Origin: Salvia splendens
Lineage: Eukaryota > Streptophyta > Magnoliopsida > Lamiales > Lamiaceae
Direction of reading: 5' to 3'
Length of the DNA: 64,000 nucleotides
Assembly (NCBI RefSeq): GCF_004379255.2
Contig: NC_056053.1
Location: 17,728,188-17,792,187 of the forward strand
Below are positions 21,139-32,681 of this stretch, piece after piece. The translations under genes and the position numbers were made by a program. Position 1 is the first letter of the stretch. The number at the start of each line of letters is the position of its first letter. The notes below the pieces were generated by a model that ran no database searches, was not told the origin of the DNA, and saw only the letters and a program-made list of their open reading frames with translations.

Positions 21139-23860
21139 TGTCACGATCGCCCTTACTAAGGATAGTGAAGACGGGGAAAACGTGACGAGGGGAGGGACTA
21201 GGGAGCGGGGAAGAAGAAGGGGAAACAATGAAAAAGACAACATCTTAAACAAAGCTTCAAAAGAAAAGTTTGAATCGATTGAACAATTAAGCAACGGGTT
21301 AATATCTCAAGGTAATTAATGTCATAAAGTAGTGTGGGGCAAAACGAAAGACTTTATCAAGAACGATTCGAAACAAGGCAGCGGAAAAACAAGTATTCAA
21401 GAGAGTCAAAGGGAGACGCCTATGTATGAAGACACGACGCATCCGGAAATTTCTTAAGGCTCGACTCAACATCCGCCGCAACATCCCGCTCAACATGCAC
21501 ATAAAGAAAACATATGCAGGGCTGAGTACTTGATATACTCAGTGGACACATGCCAAAACATTTGATAAAAGTTATGTCATCCATACCATAGTGAACTCGA
21601 GTTTTTACGTTTATTAAAGAAATATCACGAGTATCACGAAAACATTTTTCACAGACCGGCCGGTCAAAACAATCTCCCCACTTTCTCAACAATCAATCAA
21701 TCACATCCTCTTACCATAGTGCGACGAAAGTGTGGCCACGCTATTCGCCCACGAGACCGGCCGACTTGCAAGGACGGCTCCCGATCCCACCTGTGTACAC
21801 AGCCTGATAGGGTTTGCGGCTCTACTCAGACCCGAATTCGTTTATCATAGCCCTATAGCCTAATGGAGCGAACTCACAAACTAGGCATCAAGCACAATCT
21901 CAACATAGCTCTATAGCCTAACGGAGCAAGCTCAAACAAACTAGGCATCAAGCACAATCTCAACATAGCCCTGTAGCCTAACGGAGCAAGCTCAAACGAA
22001 CTAGGCATCAGGCAACAATCTCACATCAAAACAATCATGGCATGACATAACACTTTAAACTACCCTTATAGCTCCACAATCATATTTTTGAAAACGTTAA
22101 AGAGTTTCAGTAAGAGAAAGCCCACCTCGATTGCTTACAAAACACTGTTCACAACTTTATTGAAACACTTGCTCTTCGTACCCACGTACGCACAACAACC
22201 CTTGTCAACACCATAAATATATAACACAATCAGCCTTCCATTACAACAATTATCATGCATGCCCTAACGTTCCTTTCATCGTCCCTTTAATTTACCCATC
22301 CCGCATTCACAACCATAACGAAACAACACCTTAGCATACATCAACGTATAACACATAACCACGTCATAAGATACATTCCTAAATCATACATGCATCATAT
22401 AATTCACTCAAACTTGGCAACAAGTGATATTTCCACATAACAACAAATCTGGCTGAACTGCGCGGTTGGTTTGAAAACTTCACCAAAAATCCATCCGATG
22501 TCCAATGTGGCTGAAATTTTCACACAACTCAGAAGACACTTCAAATTTCATATAATTTAAAATTTCACATCAAAAGGAGGCCATTTGGTCGGTCAAATAG
22601 AAAACGAAACTTTCTGGGCGAGAATACAAGTTTCTGGCAGAATTGCGCAGTCAACTTCAAAAATTCATTAAAAATTTATCTTTCGTCAAAAGGGACTGAA
22701 ATTTACACACAACGCATAAAACACCTTGAAGTTTACTCAGTTAAAAATTCGAACCAAAATAAGATCGTTTGGTTAGTCAAACACATGTCGGAATCCACTG
22801 TCCGAACACCACAGTTTTCAGGTCTCAAAATTTCGAAATTAGAGTTTCTTCCTCATTCAACCAAACACAATTTTTCATGTTTCCCACACACAAACATACT
22901 TCAAAAGGTTCTCACAATCATGTTCTCATATAATCACATATCATTCACCAATGAATCATTCAAACTTTACACATATTCATTCACAATCGCATATTCACAG
23001 TTTTTCTCATAAAAACACAAATTCCCACTGATTAATTATGCGATCTATGATTCTTACACTCACTATATGCATGAGGGAATCAAGAACAAGGTTTCAATGG
23101 AGAAGAAGGAGAAATATGAATCAAAGTATACCTTTCTCTTGAAAAACAATCGGTAGGAATGACGAATGATGCGATTCTTCGATGACTCTTGAATTTCCAA
23201 CTCCACAATGATGCAAGAACAAGGAATTGGTGAAGGATTAGTGGAGAAGGAGATGAAGAAAGGGAAAAAAACGTTTGGGAGGAGAGGGAGGAAAACAAAA
23301 CGTGTTTTATGAAGATTAGAGCTAGGTTTCTTTTAATTTATAGGGAAAGAAAGAATCAAATCCTAATTAAAATAGGATATGGAGAGATTTGGCAAGATAT
23401 GGTAAGATATGGTTGTATTTAATTAAGGAAGATAAACACAAAGAATTAATTAAATCCACAAAACAAATCTATCTCCTAATAAATAGAAGGGTTTCAAAAA
23501 TTTGACAAGGAAAAAGGATATGGTTCGAAATTTATGGAAAGTTCCATAAGGAAAGATTTGAATTGGATTTAATTTGGATAAATATCCCAAAACAATTAAT
23601 TAAATCCAAGAAAGAAAGTATTATTTCCAATAAATAGGAGGGCCGAAAATTTCAATAAAATGGCTAGAATAATTATGCATATTCGCATTTAATTTAATTC
23701 ACACATTGGAAAATTAATCACATTATTTCACATAACTCACAACAATTAATTTCACATAATTAACTCAAACACATAGAGACTCAATTCCCAAAAAAGAAAT
23801 TCTCATTCAACATCCACATTATTTAAAATAAAATAAGTCACAAATTTTTGGGATGCTACA
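21139..23860 (-). mobile_element. Solo LTR, probably Gypsy
   Basis: 2722 bp bounded by TG and CA and flanked by CTTAC on both sides (21134-21138 and 23861-23865). On the minus strand it begins TGTAGCATCCCAAAA and ends CGTGACA. No PBS, gag or pol is present, so the element has probably collapsed by LTR-LTR recombination. Length and composition suit a long-LTR Gypsy lineage such as Tekay, which is inference. Open frames inside are short and lack motifs. Confidence 0.85.
21846..22022. repeat. Tandem repeat inside the solo LTR, 58-60-bp period
   Basis: Three copies start at about 21846, 21904 and 21964, each with CATAGC(C/T)CT(A/G)TAGCCTAA(T/C)GGAGC and ending AACTAGGCATCA. The last two are closest to each other. 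Confidence 0.9.
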
Positions 23861-23902
23861 CTTACCGCCGTTTGATTTCTCTAATCTTGAATTTTTCAAT
23901 AA

Positions 23903-23985
23903 TCTCAGTGGGGCTCAATTACACCAATGATTTTTTCAATAATCTTAGTGGCTCAATTACACCAATGATTTTTTGACTTTGCAGA
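23903..23985. repeat. Tandem duplication, about 41 bp
   Basis: TTTTTTCAATAATCT(C/T)AGTGG and CTCAATTACACCAATGA occur twice in succession just left of the next element. Confidence 0.75.
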
Positions 23986-24100
23986 AAATAGTATTAGTGC
24001 CTTAGAGCATCCACAATCGTGCTCTTGCCAGCGAGCACGGTTGTGGGCCCGGATCCACTCTTTCTGCCTGCTCTCTGGCAAGAGCACAACACCCACAGCT

Positions 24101-24619
24101 AGGGGTGTGTATTCGGGTTTCGGTTCGGTTTTTTGTCAAAACAGAACCGAAACCGAAAAACCGAATTTAGTTCAAAATCCAAACCGAACCGAACCCGAAA
24201 AATCGAAAAACCGAAACCGAAAAACCGAAAACCGAACTTAAAAAACCGAAAAACCCGAAAAATAAATATAATATTAATATATATATGTGTGTAATTTATT
24301 TTATTTTATATATACTAATAGAATATTTATATAAAATATAAAATTAATAATACATATAATATATATAATATAGTAGAATTTATTAAAAGAATATACTATA
24401 TATTATATATAATATAATATATTAAATTAATAGAATATATATATAATTTGGTTATTCGGTTTTTCAGTTTTTTTCTTCGCCCGAACCGAACCGAACCGAA
24501 AAACCGAAATTTTTGTATTTTCAAAACCGAACCGAAAAACCGAAATAACCGAACCGAATTTCAAAATTTTGGTTTGGTTTGGTTCGGATATTCGGTTTCC
24601 AGTTTTTTTGCTCACCCCT
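24101..24619. mobile_element. Mutator-like MITE with AGGGGTG ends
   Basis: 519 bp. It starts AGGGGTGTGTATTCGG and ends with the complement of AGGGGTGAGC. ACCCACAGCT is present on both sides (24091-24100 and 24620-24629), a 9-10-bp target duplication. The arms are rich in AACCGAACCG/CGGTTCGGTT and fold on each other; the centre is AT-rich. Confidence 0.88.
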
Positions 24620-24750
24620 ACCCACAGCTGTGTTCTTCCGCAAGGACGAGCACAATTCAATTTAAAATTCAATTAAACAAAAATATTTCCGTAATATTAA
24701 AATTCATTAAAAGAACCTAAATAATATTACAAATGACAAATAAAATAAAA

Positions 24751-24870
24751 ATGACATAATTAAAATTCTAAAAATTAAAAATTACATAATTAAAATACTA
24801 AAAATTAAAAATTACATAATTAGACTCTTAAAAATTAAAAATTACATAATTAAAATCCTAAAATTTGAGA
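24751..24870. repeat. 30-bp tandem repeat, four copies
   Basis: Units begin at 24751, 24781, 24811 and 24841, each with ACATAATTA and, except the last, AAAAATTAAAA. They lie inside the Harbinger-like MITE. Confidence 0.9.
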
Positions 24871-25250
24871 TTGAGAGAGTTGTTTGGTATAGATTCATTT
24901 TTTTGTGTTTGAAATGAGACTATTTATAGATGAAAGTATAAATTTTGGGGTAAAAATAATGAAAAAATAAATTAAAAGTGTGGAAAAAATGGATATATTT
25001 TATTAGGAAGTGGGAAAATATTTTTTTTATTAATTTTGAATTTTTTAGATTTTTTTCGATTTTTTTAAAAAAATAATAAAAAATGATAAATCAACGGACA
25101 AATCAGAGCATGCCACGTCGACGCCTCGTGCTCTTGCCGTTGGCACGGACGGACGGACGTCATCCATCCACCGTTGTGGATGCTCCTATGTTGTTGGTGT
25201 TGCAGTCAATTGAAGAAAATTTAATTAACAATGGTAAATAATTATTTTTG

Positions 25251-25260
25251 GTATATATAT
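25251..25260 (+). promoter_or_regulatory. Candidate TATA box of the PPR gene
   Basis: TATATATA lies about 135 bp upstream of the ATG at 25391, followed by a CT-rich stretch suitable as a leader. The element ending at 25185 therefore sits just upstream of the promoter. Confidence 0.4.
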
Positions 25261-25390
25261 TTCATCCTCTCGAGCGCCACTCTGTTTCAGACGAAGATTG
25301 TAATCATAATTCCGCGGTGTTTTATCTAGACGTGCGGATTGCTAAATTCGCAATTGCTTCGACAAAGGTCACGCTTCTCTCCTCTTGTCG

Positions 25391-27534
25391 ATGGCGGCGA
25401 CGCTGCTGTTTCTCCGCCGCATGAATTTCCCCCTCACAACACTCAGTTTCTGCACTCACAGTCACAGCGCAGCTAACCACACTTCTCTAAAAACCCTATC
25501 TTCAGATGCATTTTTACTTGAAAATATTTCGTGGGCTCTAAAGAGAGGTCACTCGATCAGAAATCATTTACTTTATCAGCTAAAACCATCGACATATGCG
25601 CAAATCACTTACGAATTCCGTCATGATTTGCACATTCGCCAGAAATTTATTGATTGTGTCGCAACGAATTGCCCCCACTTTATGCACTCGTCGCTGTCGT
25701 TGAGCGCGGCTATACATGTGTTGGTGATAAGTAAAAGGGTTTCTGATGCCCAAGCTTTGATATTGAGGATGATTAGGAGGAGTGGGGCTTGTAGAGCTGA
25801 GATTGTTGGATCAGATTTAGAGACATATGAGAAATGTGGCTCGAATTCTAGTGTTTTTGATTTGTTAATTAGGACTTTTGTGCAAGCTAGGAAGTTTAGG
25901 GAGGCTGTTGAGGTGCTCTATATGTTGAGATTGAAGAATGTTGTTGTTTCTATTAACGCGTGCAACAGTGTTCTTGGTGGGCTTGGTAGGATCGGGTGGG
26001 TTGATTTGGTGAGGGAGGTTTACGATAAAGTTGTTAGGGGTCGAACGGATTTGAATGTGTACACGCTCAACATCATGGTGAATGTGTTCTGTAAGGAGTG
26101 TAAGACTGAGGAAGCTAAGGATTTTTCAGTTGAAATGGAGGAAAGAGGGATCTTTCCGGATATTGTGACTTGTAACATTTTGATCAATGCTTATTGCCGT
26201 GAAGGGGATGTTGAGAAAGGTCAGGAGTTGATGATGCTGATGCGGGCTAAGGGTTTGGAACCGAGTCTTTTGACCTATAACTCGCTAATCGCTGGTTTGT
26301 GTAAAAACGGGTGTTATGAGAGAGCAAAGAGTGTTGTAAGCGAGATGATGCAGAGTGGGGTATGTCGTGATACTGCTACTTATAACAAGTTGTTATTGGA
26401 GTGTTCGAGGAAAAATAATCGTGTAGAGGCTGAGAGCGTTTTTCGTGAAATGTTCTGTTGTGGTGTCGTCCCTGATTTGGTTAGTTACAGCTCAATGATT
26501 GGGATTTTTTCAAGAATTGGGGATCTTGATTGGACGATAGTTTATTATAAACAAATGCAGTCCAATGGCCTGTTACCTGACAAAGTTGTTTACACGATCT
26601 TGATTCGTGGATTCTGAAGCATGGTGCCATATCTGATGCAATGAAGGTGCGTGATGAGATGGTGAAACTTGGTTGCCAGATGGATGTAGTGACTTACAAT
26701 ACCATCTTGAGTGGTTTATGCAAAGGAAAGATGCTTTCTGAGGCAGACACACTTTTCAACGAGATGGTGGAAAGGGGTGTGTTTCCTGATTTTTGCACTT
26801 ACACAACTCTGATAGATGGATATTGCAAGTCTGGAAATGTGGATAAAGCAGTGAACTTATTCGGATCTATGCTTCAGAGAAATCTGAAGCCTGATGTGAT
26901 TACATACAATACTTTGATTGACGGATTTTGCAAGGCCGGTGAAATGGAGAGAGCAATGGAGTTAAGAGAAGACATGATTTTGAAAACAATACAACCCAAT
27001 TATATCACATACGGTAGTCTAATTAACGGATTCTGTGACGTGGTTATGTGTCGGAAGCATTTAGATTGTGGGATGAAATGATTGGTAAAGGTATCGAACC
27101 CAACATGGTTATTTGTAACTCTCTTGTCAAGGACCACTGCAGGCATGGTGATCCGAGCAAGGCGTTTGATTTTTTGAAGAAGGTGAAATCAAGAGGGCTT
27201 GTCCCGGACTCTTTCACTTATAACACTCTCATTCATGGATTTATGAAAGAGGAGAATGTCGATATGACATTTGTGTTAGTGAATCAAATGAAGAAAGAGA
27301 GTATCTCACCTGATTTAGTTACCTATAATGCTATCCTTGATCAGTTCTGTCGACTTGGTAGAATGCAAGAAGCCAATTCAGTATACAGAAAGATGATTGA
27401 GAAGGGCATCAACCCTGATCGTGCTACTTATACATCATTAATAAACGGTTATGTCTCAGGAAAATTTGAAGGAAGCTTTTAGCATTCATGATGAGATGCT
27501 GAAAAGGGGTTTCATGCCTGATGATAAGTTTTGA
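25391..27534 (+). pseudogene. P-class pentatricopeptide repeat protein, At5g01110-like, three frame breaks
   Basis: PPR proteins bind organellar RNA through arrays of 35-residue helical repeats. The ATG at 25391 (TTGTCGATGG) begins MAATLLFLRRMNF, an Arg-rich, acid-free start suited to an organellar targeting peptide. PPR units follow from about residue 150 to the end, with repeated cores such as PDIVTCNILINAYCREGDVE and PDVITYNTLIDGFCKAGEME. Sequence and ending (HDEMLKRGF, then DDKF) fit the Arabidopsis At5g01110 family, about 729 residues; this locus would give about 710. It has no intron. Three frame breaks interrupt it: a one-base loss at about 26615 (GF|KHG), a one-base loss at about 27043, and a +1 change at about 27457. 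Between them the repeats are well conserved, so either the gene died recently or the assembly carries indel errors. RNA reads would decide. Confidence 0.85.
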
Positions 27535-28092
27535 TGTGTATGTGAGAGTGCTACATTTTAATGGCTGGTACGTGTTGCCAACTTAAGCAGATAAAGGTGA
27601 TGGATCAAAATTCATCTCAACCTACTGGTAAAACTGTGAAGACACCAGTGCGGACATTTGTGGGACATTTTAGAGTATCAAAGCAGTCAAAGTCCTACAC
27701 ATTTGACATCAGAAAGGACTCTTCTGCAAATTACAACCACAAGGTTTTATTTTACTTAAATTGTTCTGATTTCAAAAGTTTACCATGGTTTTAACATTGA
27801 TGTTTTTTCATGGATTTTTTTTCCATTAACAGATCATATTTCCTCCAAGCTTGTCATTTGTTTTTTTACACATGTTTTGGCTGCATTGCTGAATTTAAAT
27901 TTTTGGTAGAATTTCATACTTTCACTCTGTTCGTAATCTATTTTAAGTTTCTTGCATGGATGTGATGCTTTGAACATGTGTTGCAAAGATATTCACCTGG
28001 AAAATCAACTGCCATAGATAGTACCTTTACTGGGCTAATTACTGATGAAATTATCTATTGTTTAATGTATACTTGAGGTTTTTAAGATATTA
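27535..28092 (+). other. Exon-like sequence downstream of the PPR gene
   Basis: An open stretch at about 27561-27742 (PVRTFVGHFRVSKQSKSYTF) runs to a possible donor AAG|GTTTTA. It may be the first piece of a decayed gene whose later islands lie at about 28840-28979 (AKEISAFFCEFEHLIRKG), 29090-29190 and 30215-30325. The family is not recognised. Confidence 0.25.
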
Positions 28093-28432
28093 CTCCCTAT
28101 TTTGCAATCTTAAAGAAAAGCTCCGGATCATTCTTCTTGATGTCTTTAGATCTTGATAGCATAACTTGGCGGTATGATCTCCACACCATTAAAAAAGATG
28201 CATTTCTTATGGCATTAGATTTAAGAAATTGATGTTTAGTAAGTTAAGTGAAGTGAAAGAATAAAGTGTAGTGAAAAGAAAATAAAGTAGGAGAGGAAAT
28301 GAAGTAGAAGAGAGGAAAGATGTTTTTTTGCTAAAAAGGAAATGAATCAATTTAGGTGGGAATCAGTTTAGGTGGGAATTGAGACACCCCAAAAGGAATA
28401 CGAGTCAGTTTTAATGGGCTGGACGGAGGGAG
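28093..28432. repeat. Stowaway-like MITE
   Basis: Begins CTCCCTATTTTGCAATC after TA and ends GGCTGGACGGAGGGAG before TA. The interior is AG-rich in the right half, as in other members here. Some interior sequence may be a later insertion. Confidence 0.6.
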
Positions 28433-29528
28433 TACTATTCCTCTTGTGGTTCATGTATACTGGATGCACCGTTTTATTTCTATTTACTAGGTTCGTGCAA
28501 CACTTGCAAAGGTTTCAAGATTCATTTACTGACCTGTAATATTCTATAAAAATTATGTGAGTATACTTTAGATTAATTAAGATGATTGCTTTGTGGGGAA
28601 AAGAAAAGAACTTTGATGCTTAAATAGAATGCACGATCAAAATCTGTGCATTTACTGCCTTATTCACTTGGTGATGGTATTTGCTTCCTTTTTTACCCCA
28701 ACGTGTCTGTAACTCATCATAGCTTTTCGTTTAATCTTGTACTAAAGCAATTTACCTTAATCCCTTTTTACAGTTATGCAAATGCAGTGCTGAATTATGA
28801 CTAAGTTATTACTGAGTAGTAAATTCTATAGAACTTCAGTAACAATGGCCGCAAAAGAGATTAGTGCCTTTTTCTGCGAATTTGAACATCTGATACGGAA
28901 GGGACAAGAAATGAAATCTCCTATGAATCCAGTTGGATATATCTCAGATACAAAGGATTGGAAGTCATCAAAGTCATAGACGCGAAGATGTGCATGACTT
29001 TCGGAGGTAAGCATTCATAGAGAAATTTGTCTTGGTTGGCGTAATGTATGTAACTGAACATGCTAACAATTTATGAAATATCAGAAAAGGGATAGATACA
29101 ATGCAATCTATATGGCACGATGAGGCACTTGTATCTGGTTCGTTGGTCAAGGATTCAACTCTTTTTGGCCTTACATTTGGTGGCCACCTTTGATCCATGG
29201 CCTGTCTTCATAGAGCGACATTTTTTAGTCAGTGATATATCTTAAGATAAGTTAATCTGGTTTTTAACGTTAAATGTAACATAGTGATTTACCCAATGGT
29301 GTATGGCATATCAATACGCTTCAAAAAGGATCTTGCACAATTCACCATATCTGGAACACTTGCTAAAGATGATTAGTAAAAGTGCAGATCTGACTAAAAT
29401 TTATAGGTTTCTTATGTTCTGCCTACCTCTGATTATTGTTCAAGAAACTGTTCCTTGTTGCCTCTGTCTGTACTTACTGTTTTAGGTATGGCCTTATCTA
29501 ACAAGCGGCTTGTGGCGCTAGGATTTAA

Positions 29529-30211
29529 GAGCATCTGTAACGCGGCGGGCCGGGCCGCAAGTCGCGAGTCCCGGCCCGTCCCATGCGTTACACGGAGGAG
29601 AGTCACGGCCCAGGCCGGTCCCGGGGCCACGTTCCCGGCCTGGAGAGCGTCCCGCGGCCCGGCCTGGGCGCGCGTTACACGGAGATGGGCCGTGACGGAA
29701 GAAGGAATTTTTGCCAAAAATTGGAAGAGGAAGAAGAGGGAGGAAGAGGGAGAAGAGGAAGAAGAGGGAGGGGGAGAGGAAGAAGAGGGAGGAAGATGAA
29801 GAAGAGGGGCGGCGACGACGTGATGCAGATTTCCAATTTTTTTTTCTGAATTTTTACATTTTGGAAGGGGAAGAAGAGGGAGGGGGAGAGAGAGAGAGAA
29901 GGAGGAGGAAGAAGAAGGAGGGCGACATGCAGATTTTTTTTAATATTCTAATTTTTTTTATAATTTTTAGGTTATAATTTATTGTTTTTGTATTAAAAAT
30001 GAAATTCTCGTGTTATAAATGAAATTTTCCGTGTTATAAATTTCCGGTGTTTTTTTTATTTTACGTGTAAAATAGATTGAAGTTGTGAATAGTGTCATTT
30101 ATTAGTTGCGGCCTGCAGGGTTACAGCAGTTGGGACCTGGGCCGCAACTGTAGAGGAATGATGACGTGGAGGGGACTTGCGGCCGGAAATGGGGACGGGG
30201 TTATTGATGCC
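29529..30211. mobile_element. Harbinger-type MITE (Tourist-like)
   Basis: 683 bp between TAA duplications (29526-29528 and 30212-30214). Ends are GAGCATCTGTAACGCGG and, on the other strand, GGGCATCAATAACCCCG. It holds a GC-rich subterminal part and a long purine tract (29720-29930, GAAGAGG/GGGAGA). Open frames through the purine tract are low complexity, not genes. Confidence 0.85.
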
Positions 30212-31046
30212 CTAAGAGATGTCGTTTTGGATGACTCTAACGAGAGATTCGAATCATATGACGTCATAAACTTTCCCAAAGATTTCAATCAAGCTCATTT
30301 AATAAGGATACTACATCTGATCTAATAACTACAAGGATAGTTTTAAAGCTGGTACCTAAACAATTCACTATGGTTCTTTATTCATATCAAGTTCAGAATT
30401 TTAAATTGATGAGTTCCGCAACTCTGGGTATTAAATTCAGCAATTCACCAGAGAGAATATTGAAAAAGTTCCAAGTGACCAAGCTCACACCTAAAAAACC
30501 AGAGGGCTCCTCCACCTCTTCCAATACCAAGCCATCCACACATCAAAGGCAACAACAATCAGCCAAATGTATCAAGGATGCATGATAACTTAATTAAGCT
30601 TCAAAATACACATCAGTTAAGTCTACAAATGAATTTGATTTCTGGAATCAACAAAGCTAAGACTTGGAATGAAAGACATTACCCACAAAGATATTACTCA
30701 AACCATATGTTATAAAAGATTGTTAAAAGAAATGATAGCACACTGAAGTAAATGAAATGTCAAAGAGAGCCCAGGTAGAGGGATGTCAAGAATGGCAATA
30801 GTTGATTTGGTGCAAATCACATTTTTCTAATAAAGTACTACTCCACTAGAATTTGAAGAAACAAACAAGAAAGCAAAACTAACTCAAGGGAGGCTACAAG
30901 AACACATTGTGTCATCACTACCCCAAAAGGCTAGAACTTTACAGGAAAAAACCATAACCACCAAATCAATAAATAAATAGCAATAGGTGAATTACTTCCA
31001 GCTCCAGTCAGTTGTATGAACATGTCATAGATCTCCATTTCCCAAA
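30212..31046. other. Non-coding, decayed flank
   Basis: 30215-30325 is open (DSNERFESYDVINFPKDFNQ) and continues the sequence interrupted by the MITE, but the pieces either side are not in one frame. 30590-31020 is likely the 3'-UTR and downstream region of the minus-strand gene at 31047. Confidence 0.35.
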
Positions 31047-32003
31047 TCAGAAACTTACGTATACATCATCATCTCCCTCCACAAACTCCACTTGTTCAGA
31101 ACAAGGCTGGCCTCCCTCTTTATCTACATTCAAACAACTCTCTTCTCTAACTCCATAAACAAAATGTGCCTCATCGCCATTGATACTAATTCCATTACCC
31201 ATCACCTTCCTTGAATTCCAGGGCACAGATTTCTTCCTCTTCATTCTCACCCTTCCACCTGCATCTTCAAAGGTGGAAGAATTAAGATCCAGCCCTTTAC
31301 CAACGTTGATTGAAGGCGCAAACGGAAGCCACGGATTCTCATCTCCATTGCTACGACCACTACGGACATCAAACGGCATGAACCCCGGGCAGCAGTACTG
31401 CCCCTTTGCCACAACGTCCGGCGGCGGAGGGACCCTAATCGCCACGGCGTGGAGCACTCTTCTACACCTCTCATTCACGCACTTCAAGCAGCAGTCCTCA
31501 TAAACCCTATCATACTCGTACACGGAATAGCAATAAGGGCACATTGTCCAAAATGTACCACCGACGCTCCGCGACGTACAACCGCCGGCATCCATGTACC
31601 TCCGCAGCTCAGCGTCGAATTCGGCCTTCTCCGCGGAATTGGACAGGACGGACCAGGCTTTGAGCGCCAAATCAAAGGCCTCCGACGTGAGGGGGCTAGG
31701 GTTGGCGTTCGGATCGAGAATTGAAGCTAGGGTTTGGAAGCTGGAGGCGATTTGAGAAGCGTCGGATTCGAAATAGGGGAGATTGAGGAGGGCGTAGTAG
31801 TCGTGGTGTGTGGCGGAGATTTTGGAGGCGGAGAGAAGGGCGGCGGTGGAGAGGATTCTGGCGGCGGCGGAATTCATCGGGTCGGAGTCGAGGGCGCGGG
31901 CGGCGTACTTGCAGCAGTCGTCGAAAATGCGGTGTTGGAGGAAGTAGTCGGCGGCTGTGAGCAGCCTTCGGGTTTCGGGGGTTTGACCCGCTTCGGTATC
32001 CAT
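31047..32003 (-). CDS. J-like zinc-ribbon protein (degenerate DnaJ domain)
   Basis: Intact single exon, 318 residues. Residues about 1-60 form a helical region (AADYFLQHRIFDDCCKYAAR) like that preceding the J domain in plant DnaJ-domain proteins of the At3g06340/At5g37380 type. Residues about 67-136 follow the J-domain pattern (HDYYALLNL, then LTSEAFDLALKAWSVLSN and KAEFDAELRR), but the HPD tripeptide that stimulates Hsp70 is absent: the position reads SILDPNAN. A zinc ribbon follows (FWTMCPYCYSVYEYDRVYED, then CCLKC and ERCRRVL), Cys at about 155, 158, 172, 175. The C-terminal half is probably disordered and has a basic MKRKKSVPW patch. It is probably a nuclear or cytosolic J-like protein that does not drive the Hsp70 cycle; the role is inferred. 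Start chosen as the first ATG, just after a TATA box. Confidence 0.88.
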   Translation of the reverse strand: MDTEAGQTPETRRLLTAADYFLQHRIFDDCCKYAARALDSDPMNSAAARILSTAALLSASKISATHHDYYALLNLPYFESDASQIASSFQTLASILDPNANPSPLTSEAFDLALKAWSVLSNSAEKAEFDAELRRYMDAGGCTSRSVGGTFWTMCPYCYSVYEYDRVYEDCCLKCVNERCRRVLHAVAIRVPPPPDVVAKGQYCCPGFMPFDVRSGRSNGDENPWLPFAPSINVGKGLDLNSSTFEDAGGRVRMKRKKSVPWNSRKVMGNGISINGDEAHFVYGVREESCLNVDKEGGQPCSEQVEFVEGDDDVYVSF

Positions 32004-32037
32004 TTTCGTCGAGAGGAATGGCCGTTAATGTAGCGTC

Positions 32038-32045
32038 ATTATATA
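32038..32045 (-). promoter_or_regulatory. TATA box of the J-like gene
   Basis: TATATAAT on the minus strand, about 35-40 bp upstream of the ATG at 32003, which implies a very short leader. Confidence 0.5.
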
Positions 32046-32681
32046 GTACTGCTCCAAACGTTTAGTCATTGCTGCTATTTCCTTCCTGTGCTTGTTGAAA
32101 ATGAGATTTCCATTTTCAGTAATAATCATATTTTGGGAAATTTTTTACCTTAACTAAACATACCATAATGTTGCTCCTCTTTCAAGTTTTGACTAAATAG
32201 CCCTTTCTCTTTCAAGTTTTGACTAAATTTTTTACCTTAACTAAACGCCGCTTTTCTCTTTTAAACGTGTCTCATTAACTAACTGCGTGTAAAACTCATG
32301 GCGTCAGCATCCCCTGCCATATTTAAGTAAGTAACAAAACACAGTCTTTCTTAGAGCATCTCCAGTAAGACTGAACGTCAAATAGCCCTCACATAACCTT
32401 CACACTGCCACATCATCAGCACTATAATTCTCCTGCCACATCAGCTTGCCACATCAACTGGACATCAAATAGCCCTCACATAGCCTTCACACTACTTATC
32501 CACATCACTAATAACAATTATATAATTTAATTTACACTCGTATCAACATACGGAATTTAATTTACGAGACAAATACATTTAAATTGAATAATACTATTAA
32601 AATTTCAAAAAGTACAATAATTTAAAAATAATACATTTAAAAAAATTACATTTAAAAAAATTACATAAATTTACATAAAAA

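Larger units (their letters stand above)
24005..25185. mobile_element. Harbinger-like MITE, with a nested insertion
   Basis: The ends are GAGCATCCACAATCG and, on the other strand, GAGCATCCACAACGG. Flanking triplets are TTA (24002-24004) and CTA (25186-25188), an imperfect match to the TTA/TAA target preference. Subterminal GC-rich inverted blocks (CGTGCTCTTGCC) occur at both ends. A MITE with its own duplication sits at 24101-24619. No protein is encoded. Confidence 0.75.

Noticed and set aside
21139..23860. Possible gene in a 2.7-kb stretch with many short frames
   Set aside because: Solo LTR with TG/CA ends and a target duplication; no frame shows a family motif.
29433..29977. Several overlapping frames rich in Glu, Gly and Arg
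   Set aside because: They are translations of a GC-rich MITE end and a purine tract inside the Harbinger-type element.
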